Part shown: positions 6,843-14,600 of the stretch, one piece after another | Layout: the number at the start of each line of letters is the position of its first letter | Position numbering within the stretch: the stretch's first letter is position 1 | Origin: DAOPXV01 sp035352535 | GTDB taxonomy: Bacteria; Muiribacteriota; UBA9980 | Direction of reading: 5' to 3' | Assembly: GCA_964545075.1 (NCBI GenBank) | Contig: CAZJFS010000109.1 | Span: 1 to 14,731 of the forward strand | DNA: 14,731 nt | The notes under the pieces: model-generated | Told to the model about the DNA's origin: nothing | Databases searched by the model: none | What the model saw: the letters and a program-made list of their open reading frames with translations, nothing else | Program-made: the position numbers and the translations under genes

Positions 6843-7685
6843 ATGTCCGACATAATAAGCCTGGGCGACAGCTCGCGCGGAAAAATAAAAGGTAATATTC
6901 TTCTTATCGACGACGATGAGTCAATTTTAAAGCTTCTTTCAAAGATACTTATATATGAAGGACATGAAGTTACAACGGTAATGAGCGGATCGGAGGCGAT
7001 AGAGTTATTCAGGGATAAGCAGTTCAACCTTGTTATTACGGATATGTACATGCCCGAGCTGGACGGTCTTGACGTAATAAGAAACCTGAAGGATATCAAT
7101 TTAAACACGCCAATAATAGTGCTGACAGCCGCCGGGTCCGTTGGAAATGTCGTTCAGTCCTTGAAGCTGGGCGCTTTTAATTATATGACGAAGCCGTTTA
7201 ACGTCGCTGATGTTTGTGAAATTGTTCAAAAAGCTCTTGGCGCATATGCTTCAATAAATTCTAAAAAGAATTTTTTTAGTTTTCTGAAATTATCCAGAAA
7301 TGTATTTAGGATAACCTCCGATGTAAGCCATCTTGACGAGGTTTCATACTTTTTAAACCACTGGCTCGGTTTTTCCGCGTTCAAATCGACATGGCAGATT
7401 CAACTCGCTTTTACCGAGGCATTTACTAATGCCGTTGTTCATGGCAATAAAAGCGATCCCAACAAGTTTGTTGAAGTCGAAATTAATTTTAGCGGCGAAG
7501 AAGTAGTCATAATCATTAAGGACGAGGGAGAAGGATTCAAAGTTCCGGACCTTAAAAGCTATACCCTCGGCGATGATATATACGCGAGTTCGGGGCGCGG
7601 CATATTTCTTATGAATTCGTATATGGACAGCCTGTCTTTCAATGAAAAGGGTAATCAGATAACCATGACCAAAAAGCGTGATTGA
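6843..7685 (+). CDS. response regulator fused to RsbW-like HATPase (antagonist serine kinase / anti-sigma type)
   Basis: A 280-residue protein. The receiver (about 17-135) has Asp23-Asp24, phospho-acceptor Asp67 in TDMYMPELDG, Thr95 and Lys117, all intact. After a linker comes a GHKL ATPase of the RsbW/SpoIIAB type (about 155-280), not a histidine kinase: there is no dimerisation/His domain. The N-box is TEAFTNAVVHGNK (Glu192, Asn196), G1 is DEGEG (227-231) and G2 is SGRGIFLMNSYMD (Gly251, Gly253). Family members phosphorylate STAS antagonists on Ser and sequester a sigma factor or another partner. Here phosphorylation of the receiver presumably controls that activity. GGAG (6829-6832) precedes the ATG. 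It is followed 14 nt later by the second STAS gene. No sigma factor is encoded nearby, so the sequestered target is unknown. Confidence 0.93.
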   Translation: MSDIISLGDSSRGKIKGNILLIDDDESILKLLSKILIYEGHEVTTVMSGSEAIELFRDKQFNLVITDMYMPELDGLDVIRNLKDINLNTPIIVLTAAGSVGNVVQSLKLGAFNYMTKPFNVADVCEIVQKALGAYASINSKKNFFSFLKLSRNVFRITSDVSHLDEVSYFLNHWLGFSAFKSTWQIQLAFTEAFTNAVVHGNKSDPNKFVEVEINFSGEEVVIIIKDEGEGFKVPDLKSYTLGDDIYASSGRGIFLMNSYMDSLSFNEKGNQITMTKKRD

Positions 7686-7699
7686 GCGAGGAGAATGAA

Positions 7700-8041
7700 A
7701 TGGCTATAAAAACCAGGACGATTGATGGGATTTTAATATTTGACGTGAGCGGCGACGACCTTAATTTTTTAAAGGAAGATCTTCGCGCCGTCATCGAAGA
7801 GGCGTCGAAAAAAACGACCAGGATAATAATAAACTTAAAAGACGTTCAGAATATAAATTCACATGTTATAGGCTCGATTTCAGCGGTTAAAAGGATGCTT
7901 TCATCATTGAAGGGCGACCTTGTCGTTATAAATCTTTCTGAAAAGATCAGTAATATCTTCAAGGTCGTCCATCTTGATAAAGTTATAAAAACTACCGCTA
8001 ACGAACAGGAAGCGGTAAATTATCTTAAAAATCTCAATTAA
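7700..8041 (+). CDS. second, divergent STAS-domain protein
   Basis: A single STAS domain of 113 residues. It reads GILIFDVSG at the first strand, RIIINLKDVQNINSHVIGSISAV across the third strand and phosphosite helix, and ends with the usual NIFKVVHLDKVI segment. The phosphosite motif is degenerate: DSSG is NSHV here, keeping one Ser (Ser54) but losing the Asp, the second Ser and the Gly. It may be phosphorylated poorly, bind a different kinase or act as a scaffold. AGGAG (7689-7693) lies 6 nt before the ATG at 7700, which decides the start over an upstream in-frame TTG at 7682 that would overlap the previous gene. It is shorter and more basic than the first STAS protein, so it is not a recent copy of it. 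Confidence 0.88.
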   Translation: MAIKTRTIDGILIFDVSGDDLNFLKEDLRAVIEEASKKTTRIIINLKDVQNINSHVIGSISAVKRMLSSLKGDLVVINLSEKISNIFKVVHLDKVIKTTANEQEAVNYLKNLN

Positions 8042-8075
8042 ACGATTAAACTAAAAAATATAGAAAGGTAATAAA

Positions 8076-8927
8076 ATGGCTTTTATCGAATCATTTTCGG
8101 CTCTTACGGAGGCTGAATTCGCCTTGTTTGCCGCTCTTATTTATAAACTTGCCGGAATTTCGCTCAAGGACACTAAAATGTCGCTGGTTTCGAACAGGCT
8201 CAGAAAAAGGCTGCGGGTTCTCAATTTAAAATCGTATCGTGAATACTATGATTATATAGCTTCAAGAGGCCAGAAAGCCGAAGAAGAGACCATTCATTTC
8301 ATAAATGCCATAACCACTAACGAAACTTATTTTTTCAGGCATGAGCAGGATTTCGAACTTTTAAAAAACGTTATAATCCCCGAGGTCGAAAAAAAGCATA
8401 CGGGCGTGAAAAAAACGCTTAAAATATGGTCGGCGGCGTCTTCTACGGGCGAGGAACCATATTCGATAGCGATCACGGTGGCTGAAGCGATTAACGACCC
8501 TCAAAACTGGAATGTTCAGATAATCGCGTCGGATATAAACCTTGAAGTCTTAAGGCAATGTGAAAAAGGCATTTACGGCTCATATGCGGTATCGCGTCTT
8601 ACTTCTTACGCCATTAATAAATATTTTGATAAGGTGAAGTCGGAAATTCCACATGGTGAAGATCGTTATGCAATTCGTGAAGAATTTAAGAAAATGGTCC
8701 GTTTTAAAAGGCATAATTTAAAGGAACAATTTCCGCTCACGAAATTCGATTGTATATTTTGCAGGAACGTGCTTATTTATTTCGATGTCGAATCCAAAAC
8801 GCGCGTCGTAGAAAATCTTTATAATTCCCTGACCGATGGCGGCTACCTGATATTGGGGCATGCCGAAAGCCTTATGAGAATAAAAACGAAATTTAATTAT
8901 TACAAGCCTTCCATATACAGGCGTTAG
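8076..8927 (+). CDS. cheR: CheR-type chemoreceptor glutamate methyltransferase
   Basis: SAM-dependent O-methyltransferase that methylates glutamates on methyl-accepting receptors for adaptation. It has 283 residues, the normal CheR length. The N-terminal helical domain (about 1-75) leads to the hallmark ITTNETYFFRH (Arg88-His89). The SAM-binding loop is WSAASSTGEEPYS (118-130), followed by ASDIN (Asp153 for the ribose). Late motifs are HNLKEQFPLTKFD, FCRNVLIYFD and GGYLILGHAES. No TPR or receiver extension is present. AAAGG (8064-8068) precedes the ATG by 7 nt. It is placed in the middle of the partner-switching and CheA genes, and no cheB, cheD or receptor gene is visible in the window, so its receptor must be encoded elsewhere or further downstream. 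Confidence 0.96.
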   Translation: MAFIESFSALTEAEFALFAALIYKLAGISLKDTKMSLVSNRLRKRLRVLNLKSYREYYDYIASRGQKAEEETIHFINAITTNETYFFRHEQDFELLKNVIIPEVEKKHTGVKKTLKIWSAASSTGEEPYSIAITVAEAINDPQNWNVQIIASDINLEVLRQCEKGIYGSYAVSRLTSYAINKYFDKVKSEIPHGEDRYAIREEFKKMVRFKRHNLKEQFPLTKFDCIFCRNVLIYFDVESKTRVVENLYNSLTDGGYLILGHAESLMRIKTKFNYYKPSIYRR

Positions 8928-8938
8928 TTATTAATTAA

Positions 8939-8967
8939 TGGATTTTCCAGCTTGAGTATGCTATAAT
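8939..8967 (+). promoter_or_regulatory. internal extended -10 promoter before the permuted CheA gene
   Basis: TATGCTATAAT contains a perfect -10 (TATAAT, 8962-8967) with the TG extension (8959-8960). A weak -35 (TGGATT, 8939-8944) is 17 bp away. It lies in the only long gap of the operon (82 nt), with an AAAGGGAGGG ribosome site (8996-9005) downstream. It would let the two CheA genes be expressed apart from the phosphatase and kinase genes. Confidence 0.55.
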
Positions 8968-9009
8968 ATAACAACGATAATCAAGTCATTTATATAAAGG
9001 GAGGGCGCT

Positions 9010-11484
9010 ATGGAAGAGACCATCCAGGTTAAAATGTCTTATCTCAACAAGCTTCTTGATCAGACAGGCGAAGTTATAATAACCGGAACGCGTCTTACTA
9101 TCCTTGAAAAAGAAATAGAGGATATTTATGTCCGTCAGAAACCGATGGATAAGAATATGCTTAACCTGGTAAAACAGATATCGATGTCGTCACGTCAGAC
9201 CGCGAATCATCTTCATAAAAATGTAATGGATATAAGGCAGGTCGAATTCAAGGAGACGATGATAACTCTTCAGCGCCTTGTTCGCGATCTGTCTAAATCT
9301 CAGGGAAAACCGATCAAGTTCAAGACATCCGGAAACGATACGATGGTTGATAAGACCATAATAGAAGAACTTTCCGGCGCACTGATCCATCTTATAAGAA
9401 ATTCGGTGGATCACGGCATAGAGCCGCCGGAAGAGCGAATCGCCAATAACAAGCCGGCCGAAGGCGTCGTTTCCATAAATGCGTATAAAAAAGACCGTTT
9501 CATATTTATTGAAATAGAAGATGACGGCGGCGGCATAAACCTTGAAAAAGTTTGCGCTAAAGCGCTTGAACGCGAACTCACGACGCCCGAAAAACTCGAA
9601 AAAATGACCGATGAGGAAAAGTTCGAATTTATAATGCTGCCGGGTTTTTCTACCCGCGAGACGGTTTCAGAAGTTTCCGGGCGCGGCGTAGGAATGGATG
9701 TCGTGAAAACAAGCGTTGAAAAGCTCAACGGCGTTATAAACATAAGTTCGAAAATCAACGAAGGCACCCGCTTTGTTTTTAAAATACCGATTATTTCGGC
9801 TGTAAATATAACCGACGCGCTGATGATCGAAGTGGCCGGATCGATATACGCTATACCTATATCGACGGTCGTCGCTACGCTTTCGGTTAATGATGAAGCA
9901 ATTAAATCCATTTCGGGCCAGGGCACGATCATTTTCAGAGGAAATACTCTTAACATATACGATCTTAACGCTCTGCTCAATAAACGCATATTCGACGCGT
10001 CGCCAAAGAACATTAAAAACATAGTCGTCGTCCGCGAACGCGAAGATCTTATTGGAATATGCGTGGACCGGTTTCTGCCGCCCCAGAAAATTGTTATAAA
10101 AATGCTCGACGACTGTTTTGGAAAGGTTAGAGGGATATCGGGCACGACCCTTTTAAGCGGCGATAGCGTCGGCCTTATAATCGATGCTCCGGAGATAATA
10201 AATCTGGCTCTCGGTCGCGAAAGCGTTTTAAAAACAGCGTCCGTAACGAGCATTCACATAGATGAATCCGAGCTTCAAAAAAAGCCCGCAGCCGTGAAGA
10301 AAGTCGACAAGCCTCTTAAAAAATATAAGGTCGAGATCGATTCGGATGTGGACCCTGCCGTCAGGCTTGAGATCGCTCTTTCTTATCAGGGCAAGCTGCT
10401 TGACGCTTTCAATAATAATAAGCCGGTCTATGAGATTGATCTCATGCTTGAAAAAGATATAATCAAATCGCAAAAATCGCGTTTCGACATATACCAAACC
10501 GCCAAATCCTGCGGTGATCTTCTTTTCGTTGTCCCCATTACGGCCCATATACCGGATAATATAAAAGATTTTTCACCAGAAGGCTTCGATATGCGCATAA
10601 AATTTTTCCTTCTTTCAAACATAAAACCGAAAGATATCGCCGCGAAATTAAATATCGATGAGAATCAGATCAGAAATGTAGGAATAACGGTAAAAGAAGA
10701 AGTCGAACATGCTGTGATTCCTGATGAAGCCGTATTCGAGGAAGTTGAGCTTCTGGAAGATTACGAAACTTTTGCGTTGGATACTCAGAAAAATCTTTCG
10801 GCGATGTCGCAATGCATTTTAAATCTCGAGGAGAATTCGTCGGATTCGAACGCTATTAAGGAAATATTCAGAGCGGTCCATACATTGAAAAGCGCCACCG
10901 CCATGCTTGGCATGAAAAACATGTCGGAAATAGCCCATGAACTTGAGTCCATGCTTGATAAGGTAAGAAGCGGAATAGAATTTATCGATGAAGAACGTAT
11001 CGATCTTTTATTTGATGTTTTGAAATTTTTTGAAGAATGCATGAAATCCATCAAGATCGGAATAAAGCCGAACGTTTCAAATGCAGCTGTAAAAGAGCGC
11101 GTTTTGAAGTTCAAGGAAGAGGCGCCTGAAAAGAAACTTATCAGAGTCATCGACGTCAAAACCGAAAAATTTCAGATAACCGCCTACGAAAATCTAGTCA
11201 TTAACGAGAAAATCAACCAGAACATGACTCTTTATTCGATTCTAGTCGAATTCATTCCGGATCTTCCCATGAAAATGGTAAACGCTTTTATGCTTTTTAA
11301 AAGTCTTAAAGAATATGGCGATATAGTGAAAACCATACCTACTATGGAAGAGATCGATAAAGGCAATTTTGAAATGTATTTTAAGATCCTCTTTTTAACG
11401 GCGAACGAGGTCGAACGGTTTAAAGCAGCTCTTCAAACGGAAGAAATAAAAACATTCGACATATCGAAATACGAGGAAAGGTAA
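9010..11484 (+). CDS. CheA-like histidine kinase with permuted domain order (core first, HPt near the C-terminus)
   Basis: An 824-residue cytoplasmic chemosensory kinase. It starts directly with a P3-type dimerisation helix pair (about 1-90, beginning VKMSYLNKLLDQTGEVI). The P4 ATPase follows (about 95-260): N-box HLIRNSVDHGIE (Asn131), G1 DDGGG (171-175), GFSTRE, G2 SGRGVGMD (223-230). A CheW-like P5 spans about 262-400. After a linker come a P2-like module (about 472-560), an HPt/P1 domain (about 584-690) with AVHTLKSATAMLG (His624), and a C-terminal P2-like domain (about 735-824) whose IPTMEEIDKGNFE resembles Thermotoga CheA P2. The canonical order is P1-P2-P3-P4-P5, so this is a rearranged CheA. 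Kinase and HPt key residues are all present. A strong ribosome site supports the start, and upstream DNA is promoter-like, so no N-terminal HPt was missed. It is followed 6 nt later by a second CheA. Confidence 0.93.
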   Translation: MEETIQVKMSYLNKLLDQTGEVIITGTRLTILEKEIEDIYVRQKPMDKNMLNLVKQISMSSRQTANHLHKNVMDIRQVEFKETMITLQRLVRDLSKSQGKPIKFKTSGNDTMVDKTIIEELSGALIHLIRNSVDHGIEPPEERIANNKPAEGVVSINAYKKDRFIFIEIEDDGGGINLEKVCAKALERELTTPEKLEKMTDEEKFEFIMLPGFSTRETVSEVSGRGVGMDVVKTSVEKLNGVINISSKINEGTRFVFKIPIISAVNITDALMIEVAGSIYAIPISTVVATLSVNDEAIKSISGQGTIIFRGNTLNIYDLNALLNKRIFDASPKNIKNIVVVREREDLIGICVDRFLPPQKIVIKMLDDCFGKVRGISGTTLLSGDSVGLIIDAPEIINLALGRESVLKTASVTSIHIDESELQKKPAAVKKVDKPLKKYKVEIDSDVDPAVRLEIALSYQGKLLDAFNNNKPVYEIDLMLEKDIIKSQKSRFDIYQTAKSCGDLLFVVPITAHIPDNIKDFSPEGFDMRIKFFLLSNIKPKDIAAKLNIDENQIRNVGITVKEEVEHAVIPDEAVFEEVELLEDYETFALDTQKNLSAMSQCILNLEENSSDSNAIKEIFRAVHTLKSATAMLGMKNMSEIAHELESMLDKVRSGIEFIDEERIDLLFDVLKFFEECMKSIKIGIKPNVSNAAVKERVLKFKEEAPEKKLIRVIDVKTEKFQITAYENLVINEKINQNMTLYSILVEFIPDLPMKMVNAFMLFKSLKEYGDIVKTIPTMEEIDKGNFEMYFKILFLTANEVERFKAALQTEEIKTFDISKYEER

Positions 11485-11490
11485 TTTTTA

Positions 11491-14400
11491 ATGAACGCAA
11501 GCGATGATCTTAAAGAAAGCCGGGAGTTGTTTCTGGCTGAAGCCGGAGATTATCTGGAGCTTCTTAACGCCGAGCTTTTAAAGCTCGAAAAGATAAGCGA
11601 TCGCGAGTCACAAGCGTCCAGTCTCGATAACATGTTCCGGGCGGCCCACAGCATAAAAGGCATGTCCGGAATGATGAACTTTAAAAAAATCAACAAGCTC
11701 ACGCATAAAATGGAGAATATACTCGATAGCATCCGGCAGGGAAAACAGAAGTTCGCCGATGATATAATCGAGTTGCTTTTTAAGTGTTTCGATCTTTTAA
11801 CCGCTCTCGTTAGCGCCGTTTCACAGTATGAAACGGAAGACGAGACCGTCGATATAGAAGATGCGATAGGCGAAATTGACGCGGTAATATCCGGTAAAGC
11901 TTCCGGCAAGCCAGGATCAAAGGCTCCGTCTTCAGCAGGCTCCGGCGCGAGCGTGAATCTGTCCCTGTCGATATCCGAAGCGGTTCGGGCGAGTTTGAAA
12001 GATTTTGAAGACCTTAATTTATTTATAGCCGAGCGTTCGCCTGACAACATATTTGAAATAGAAGTTACAGCGGGCCTTGACGCTCAGGACTATTCAGATA
12101 CCGGCGCTTTTTGGATATCGCTTAAACAGAACGGCGAGATCGTTCATTGTACGCCCGAGCTCAAATCCATATCAGATGTTTTGAAGGCGGCTCCGGAATC
12201 GCACGATATTAAAATTAATATCGTGTATCAGACTAAGCAAAGCGCTGAAAAAATCCGGTCTCTTTTTAACGACGAACGTATATCCGTTCGTGACCTCCGC
12301 GAGCCTTTTACGGTTTCAGGGATAGGCGCGGGCGATAAAGGCGAGCGTAAATTTGAAAATTCATCTTATTTGAATATTTTCATCGAGGAGTCATATGAAG
12401 ATATCGAGAAAATGAACGAGGCGTTGTTGGAGCTGGAGAGGAATCCCGAAGATTCTGAAAATTTCAACACGGTCATGCGCGTCATGCACAGCCTTAAAAG
12501 CTCTTCAGCGGCGGTAGGGTTCAACAACATTTCAACGCTCGCCCATGCCGTCGAAAGCCTTCTCGTGGCGTTTAAAAACAGCAAAAGCACAATAACGAGC
12601 GAAACTATAACGCTGCTTCTCGGTTCCGTCGACGGGATAAGGAACTTTCTCGCGCTGGCCGCCGAAGGATCCGGCCATGAAATAGACCTGTCGGAAGATG
12701 TTATGGCTTTTTCGCGGCTTATTCAATCTTACGGCTTTTCGGGAACCGGCCGTGACGCCTCTAAAAATTCCGGCGATGCGATAGCGAATAATGATTTTAA
12801 ATTGAACGAATACGAATCTGCGCTTTTGGCCGAGTGCCTGGAATCCGGGAAAAAAGCATTCCGCGTGGATGTGACTATCGAAGAAAACGCGCCGATGAAA
12901 GCGATGAGATATCTTCTGGTCGTGAGTAATTATAAGGAGAGCGGCGAAGTCATCAAATGCGTTCCGGAATCCGAGGATGAATTTGAAAAACAGAATTCTC
13001 TGGATATGAGCATTCTTTATGTAAGCGGCGAGGACGATCCGGAAAAAATAAAAAAGATCGGAGATGTCGATCAGATAAAAGATATAACGGCCTGCTTATA
13101 TAGCCACGGAAAGGCGGTTGATCAGGCCAATATCGATAAGGGAAGGCGCGAGGAGGAGCTCGAAGTATTGCGTCCGGCGATGAAAAAAGCTGAAAAAACG
13201 TTGAATTCGACCATGGATGCAGGCATTGGAGCGGACGCGGCTGGAAGTCAGACTTTAAGGGTCGACCTGGTAAAACTCGATAACCTTATCAATCTTATAG
13301 GCGAGCTTGTTATTATAAAAGCAAGTTTTTTTCAAATATCGAACCGTCTCAACACGATTTTTTTAAATAAAAAGATAATATATGACCTGGAAGATACGAT
13401 TAGCGACATTGAAAGAAAAAAGGAACATTTCACCAATGATCCCTCGGTCTGTGACCGCATGTCCTTCTTCGATGGCGCCATTAATTCTTTAAAGTCCACG
13501 AGCGTTGAAATGAAAGCGCTTTTCAAGACTGAAAGCTACATAATTGATTTCAATTCCGCTGCTTATAAACTTGGAAAGATCATCAACAATCTTCAAACCG
13601 GCATAATGGACACCAGAATGGTTCCGGTTGGCCAGTTGTTCAAACGATTTAACCGCGTAGTGCGCGATCTGGCGAAGCAGCAGAATAAAAAAGTAAATCT
13701 CGAAATACACGGTGAAGAAACGGAACTCGATAAAAAAGTTATTGACGAACTTGGAAACCCGCTCACGCATATTATCAGAAATGCCGTCGATCATGCGATC
13801 GAGTTTCCAAAAGAGCGGCTTGCGGCTAATAAATCCGAAGAAGGCACGGTATTTTTGAATGCTTATCATGAAGGCTCGAATATCTGTATCGATGTCGAGG
13901 ACGATGGGCGCGGCATAAGCAGCGAAAAAGTATTGAAAAAAGCCATTGAAAAAGGGATTATCGGTGAAAGCGAAGCCGTGAATCTCGCAAGGCAGGAGAT
14001 AATAGCCCTGATTTTCATGCCGGGATTTTCAACCGCCGAAAAAGTTACCGATATATCCGGACGCGGAGTGGGCATGGATATCGTAAAAAAATCGCTTGAG
14101 AATTTAAAAGGATCAATTACCATATCGTCTGATGAAGGCCGCGGCACTAAAATCACTATCCGGCTGCCGCTTACGCTGGCCATAATATCTTCGCTTTTGA
14201 TCCGGATAGCCGATGCAATATTTGCGCTTCCGCTTGAATCAGTTATTGAAATTACAAAAATATCGAAAGATGAGCTGCACGCGGTTGAAGGAAATCTTAC
14301 GATAAAACTTCGCGATAAAATATTGTCCATAGTCGAGCTGGCTGACTCGATAGGTATAAATCAGCGGACGGCCGCCGGTACTTATCTTAAGGTGGTTGTA

Positions 14401-14595
14401 GTATCCTCCGCGAATAAGATGATAGGAATATGCGTCGACGAGCTTATTGGAAAGGAAGAAGTCGTTATCAAATCACTTTCAAAGGATTTTAAAAAGGTCG
14501 AAGGGATATCGGGCGCCTCGGTTCTGGGCGACGGCAAGGTTTCACTGATACTTGATGTTCCGGCTATCGTTAAAAGAGTGTCAAAGGAGCTTTGA
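11491..14595 (+). CDS. cheA: CheA histidine kinase with two HPt domains (P1-P2-P1-P2-P3-P4-P5)
   Basis: A 1034-residue chemosensory kinase. HPt1 (about 1-115) has FRAAHSIKG (His53). A Gly/Ser/Ala-rich linker (about 133-170) leads to a P2-like module (about 185-275). HPt2 (about 293-400) has VMRVMHSLKSSSAAVGF (His333), then a second P2-like module follows (about 455-545). P3 (about 588-725) is roughly twice the usual length through a charged helical insertion. The P4 ATPase has HIIRNAVDHAIE (Asn764), DDGRG (804-808) and SGRGVGMD (856-863). A CheW-like P5 closes the protein (about 897-1030). All motifs are intact. AGGAAAGG at the end of the preceding gene is the ribosome site, so the two CheA genes are tightly coupled. 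Multiple HPts are known in ChpA/PilL-type CheAs, but here each HPt is paired with its own P2-like module. No receiver is fused. Confidence 0.95.
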   Translation: MNASDDLKESRELFLAEAGDYLELLNAELLKLEKISDRESQASSLDNMFRAAHSIKGMSGMMNFKKINKLTHKMENILDSIRQGKQKFADDIIELLFKCFDLLTALVSAVSQYETEDETVDIEDAIGEIDAVISGKASGKPGSKAPSSAGSGASVNLSLSISEAVRASLKDFEDLNLFIAERSPDNIFEIEVTAGLDAQDYSDTGAFWISLKQNGEIVHCTPELKSISDVLKAAPESHDIKINIVYQTKQSAEKIRSLFNDERISVRDLREPFTVSGIGAGDKGERKFENSSYLNIFIEESYEDIEKMNEALLELERNPEDSENFNTVMRVMHSLKSSSAAVGFNNISTLAHAVESLLVAFKNSKSTITSETITLLLGSVDGIRNFLALAAEGSGHEIDLSEDVMAFSRLIQSYGFSGTGRDASKNSGDAIANNDFKLNEYESALLAECLESGKKAFRVDVTIEENAPMKAMRYLLVVSNYKESGEVIKCVPESEDEFEKQNSLDMSILYVSGEDDPEKIKKIGDVDQIKDITACLYSHGKAVDQANIDKGRREEELEVLRPAMKKAEKTLNSTMDAGIGADAAGSQTLRVDLVKLDNLINLIGELVIIKASFFQISNRLNTIFLNKKIIYDLEDTISDIERKKEHFTNDPSVCDRMSFFDGAINSLKSTSVEMKALFKTESYIIDFNSAAYKLGKIINNLQTGIMDTRMVPVGQLFKRFNRVVRDLAKQQNKKVNLEIHGEETELDKKVIDELGNPLTHIIRNAVDHAIEFPKERLAANKSEEGTVFLNAYHEGSNICIDVEDDGRGISSEKVLKKAIEKGIIGESEAVNLARQEIIALIFMPGFSTAEKVTDISGRGVGMDIVKKSLENLKGSITISSDEGRGTKITIRLPLTLAIISSLLIRIADAIFALPLESVIEITKISKDELHAVEGNLTIKLRDKILSIVELADSIGINQRTAAGTYLKVVVVSSANKMIGICVDELIGKEEVVIKSLSKDFKKVEGISGASVLGDGKVSLILDVPAIVKRVSKEL

Positions 14596-14600
14596 TTATA

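Noticed and set aside
6843..7685. Reading the HATPase protein as a hybrid histidine kinase
   Set aside because: There is no dimerisation/phosphoacceptor His domain, and the N-box (TEAFTNAVVHGNK) is of the RsbW/SpoIIAB serine-kinase type.
8951..8985. CTTGA ... TCAAG inverted repeat around the internal promoter
   Set aside because: Only 5 bp arms with 25 bp between them. Expected by chance in AT-rich DNA.
9411..10253. 280-codon minus-strand open frame
   Set aside because: It is opposite the P4-P5 region of the permuted CheA. The product is Ser/Arg/Ile-rich and low in family character, as expected for an antisense shadow.
13866..14330. 154-codon minus-strand open frame
   Set aside because: Antisense shadow of the P4-P5 region of the second CheA. 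Its composition is like the shadow opposite the first CheA.
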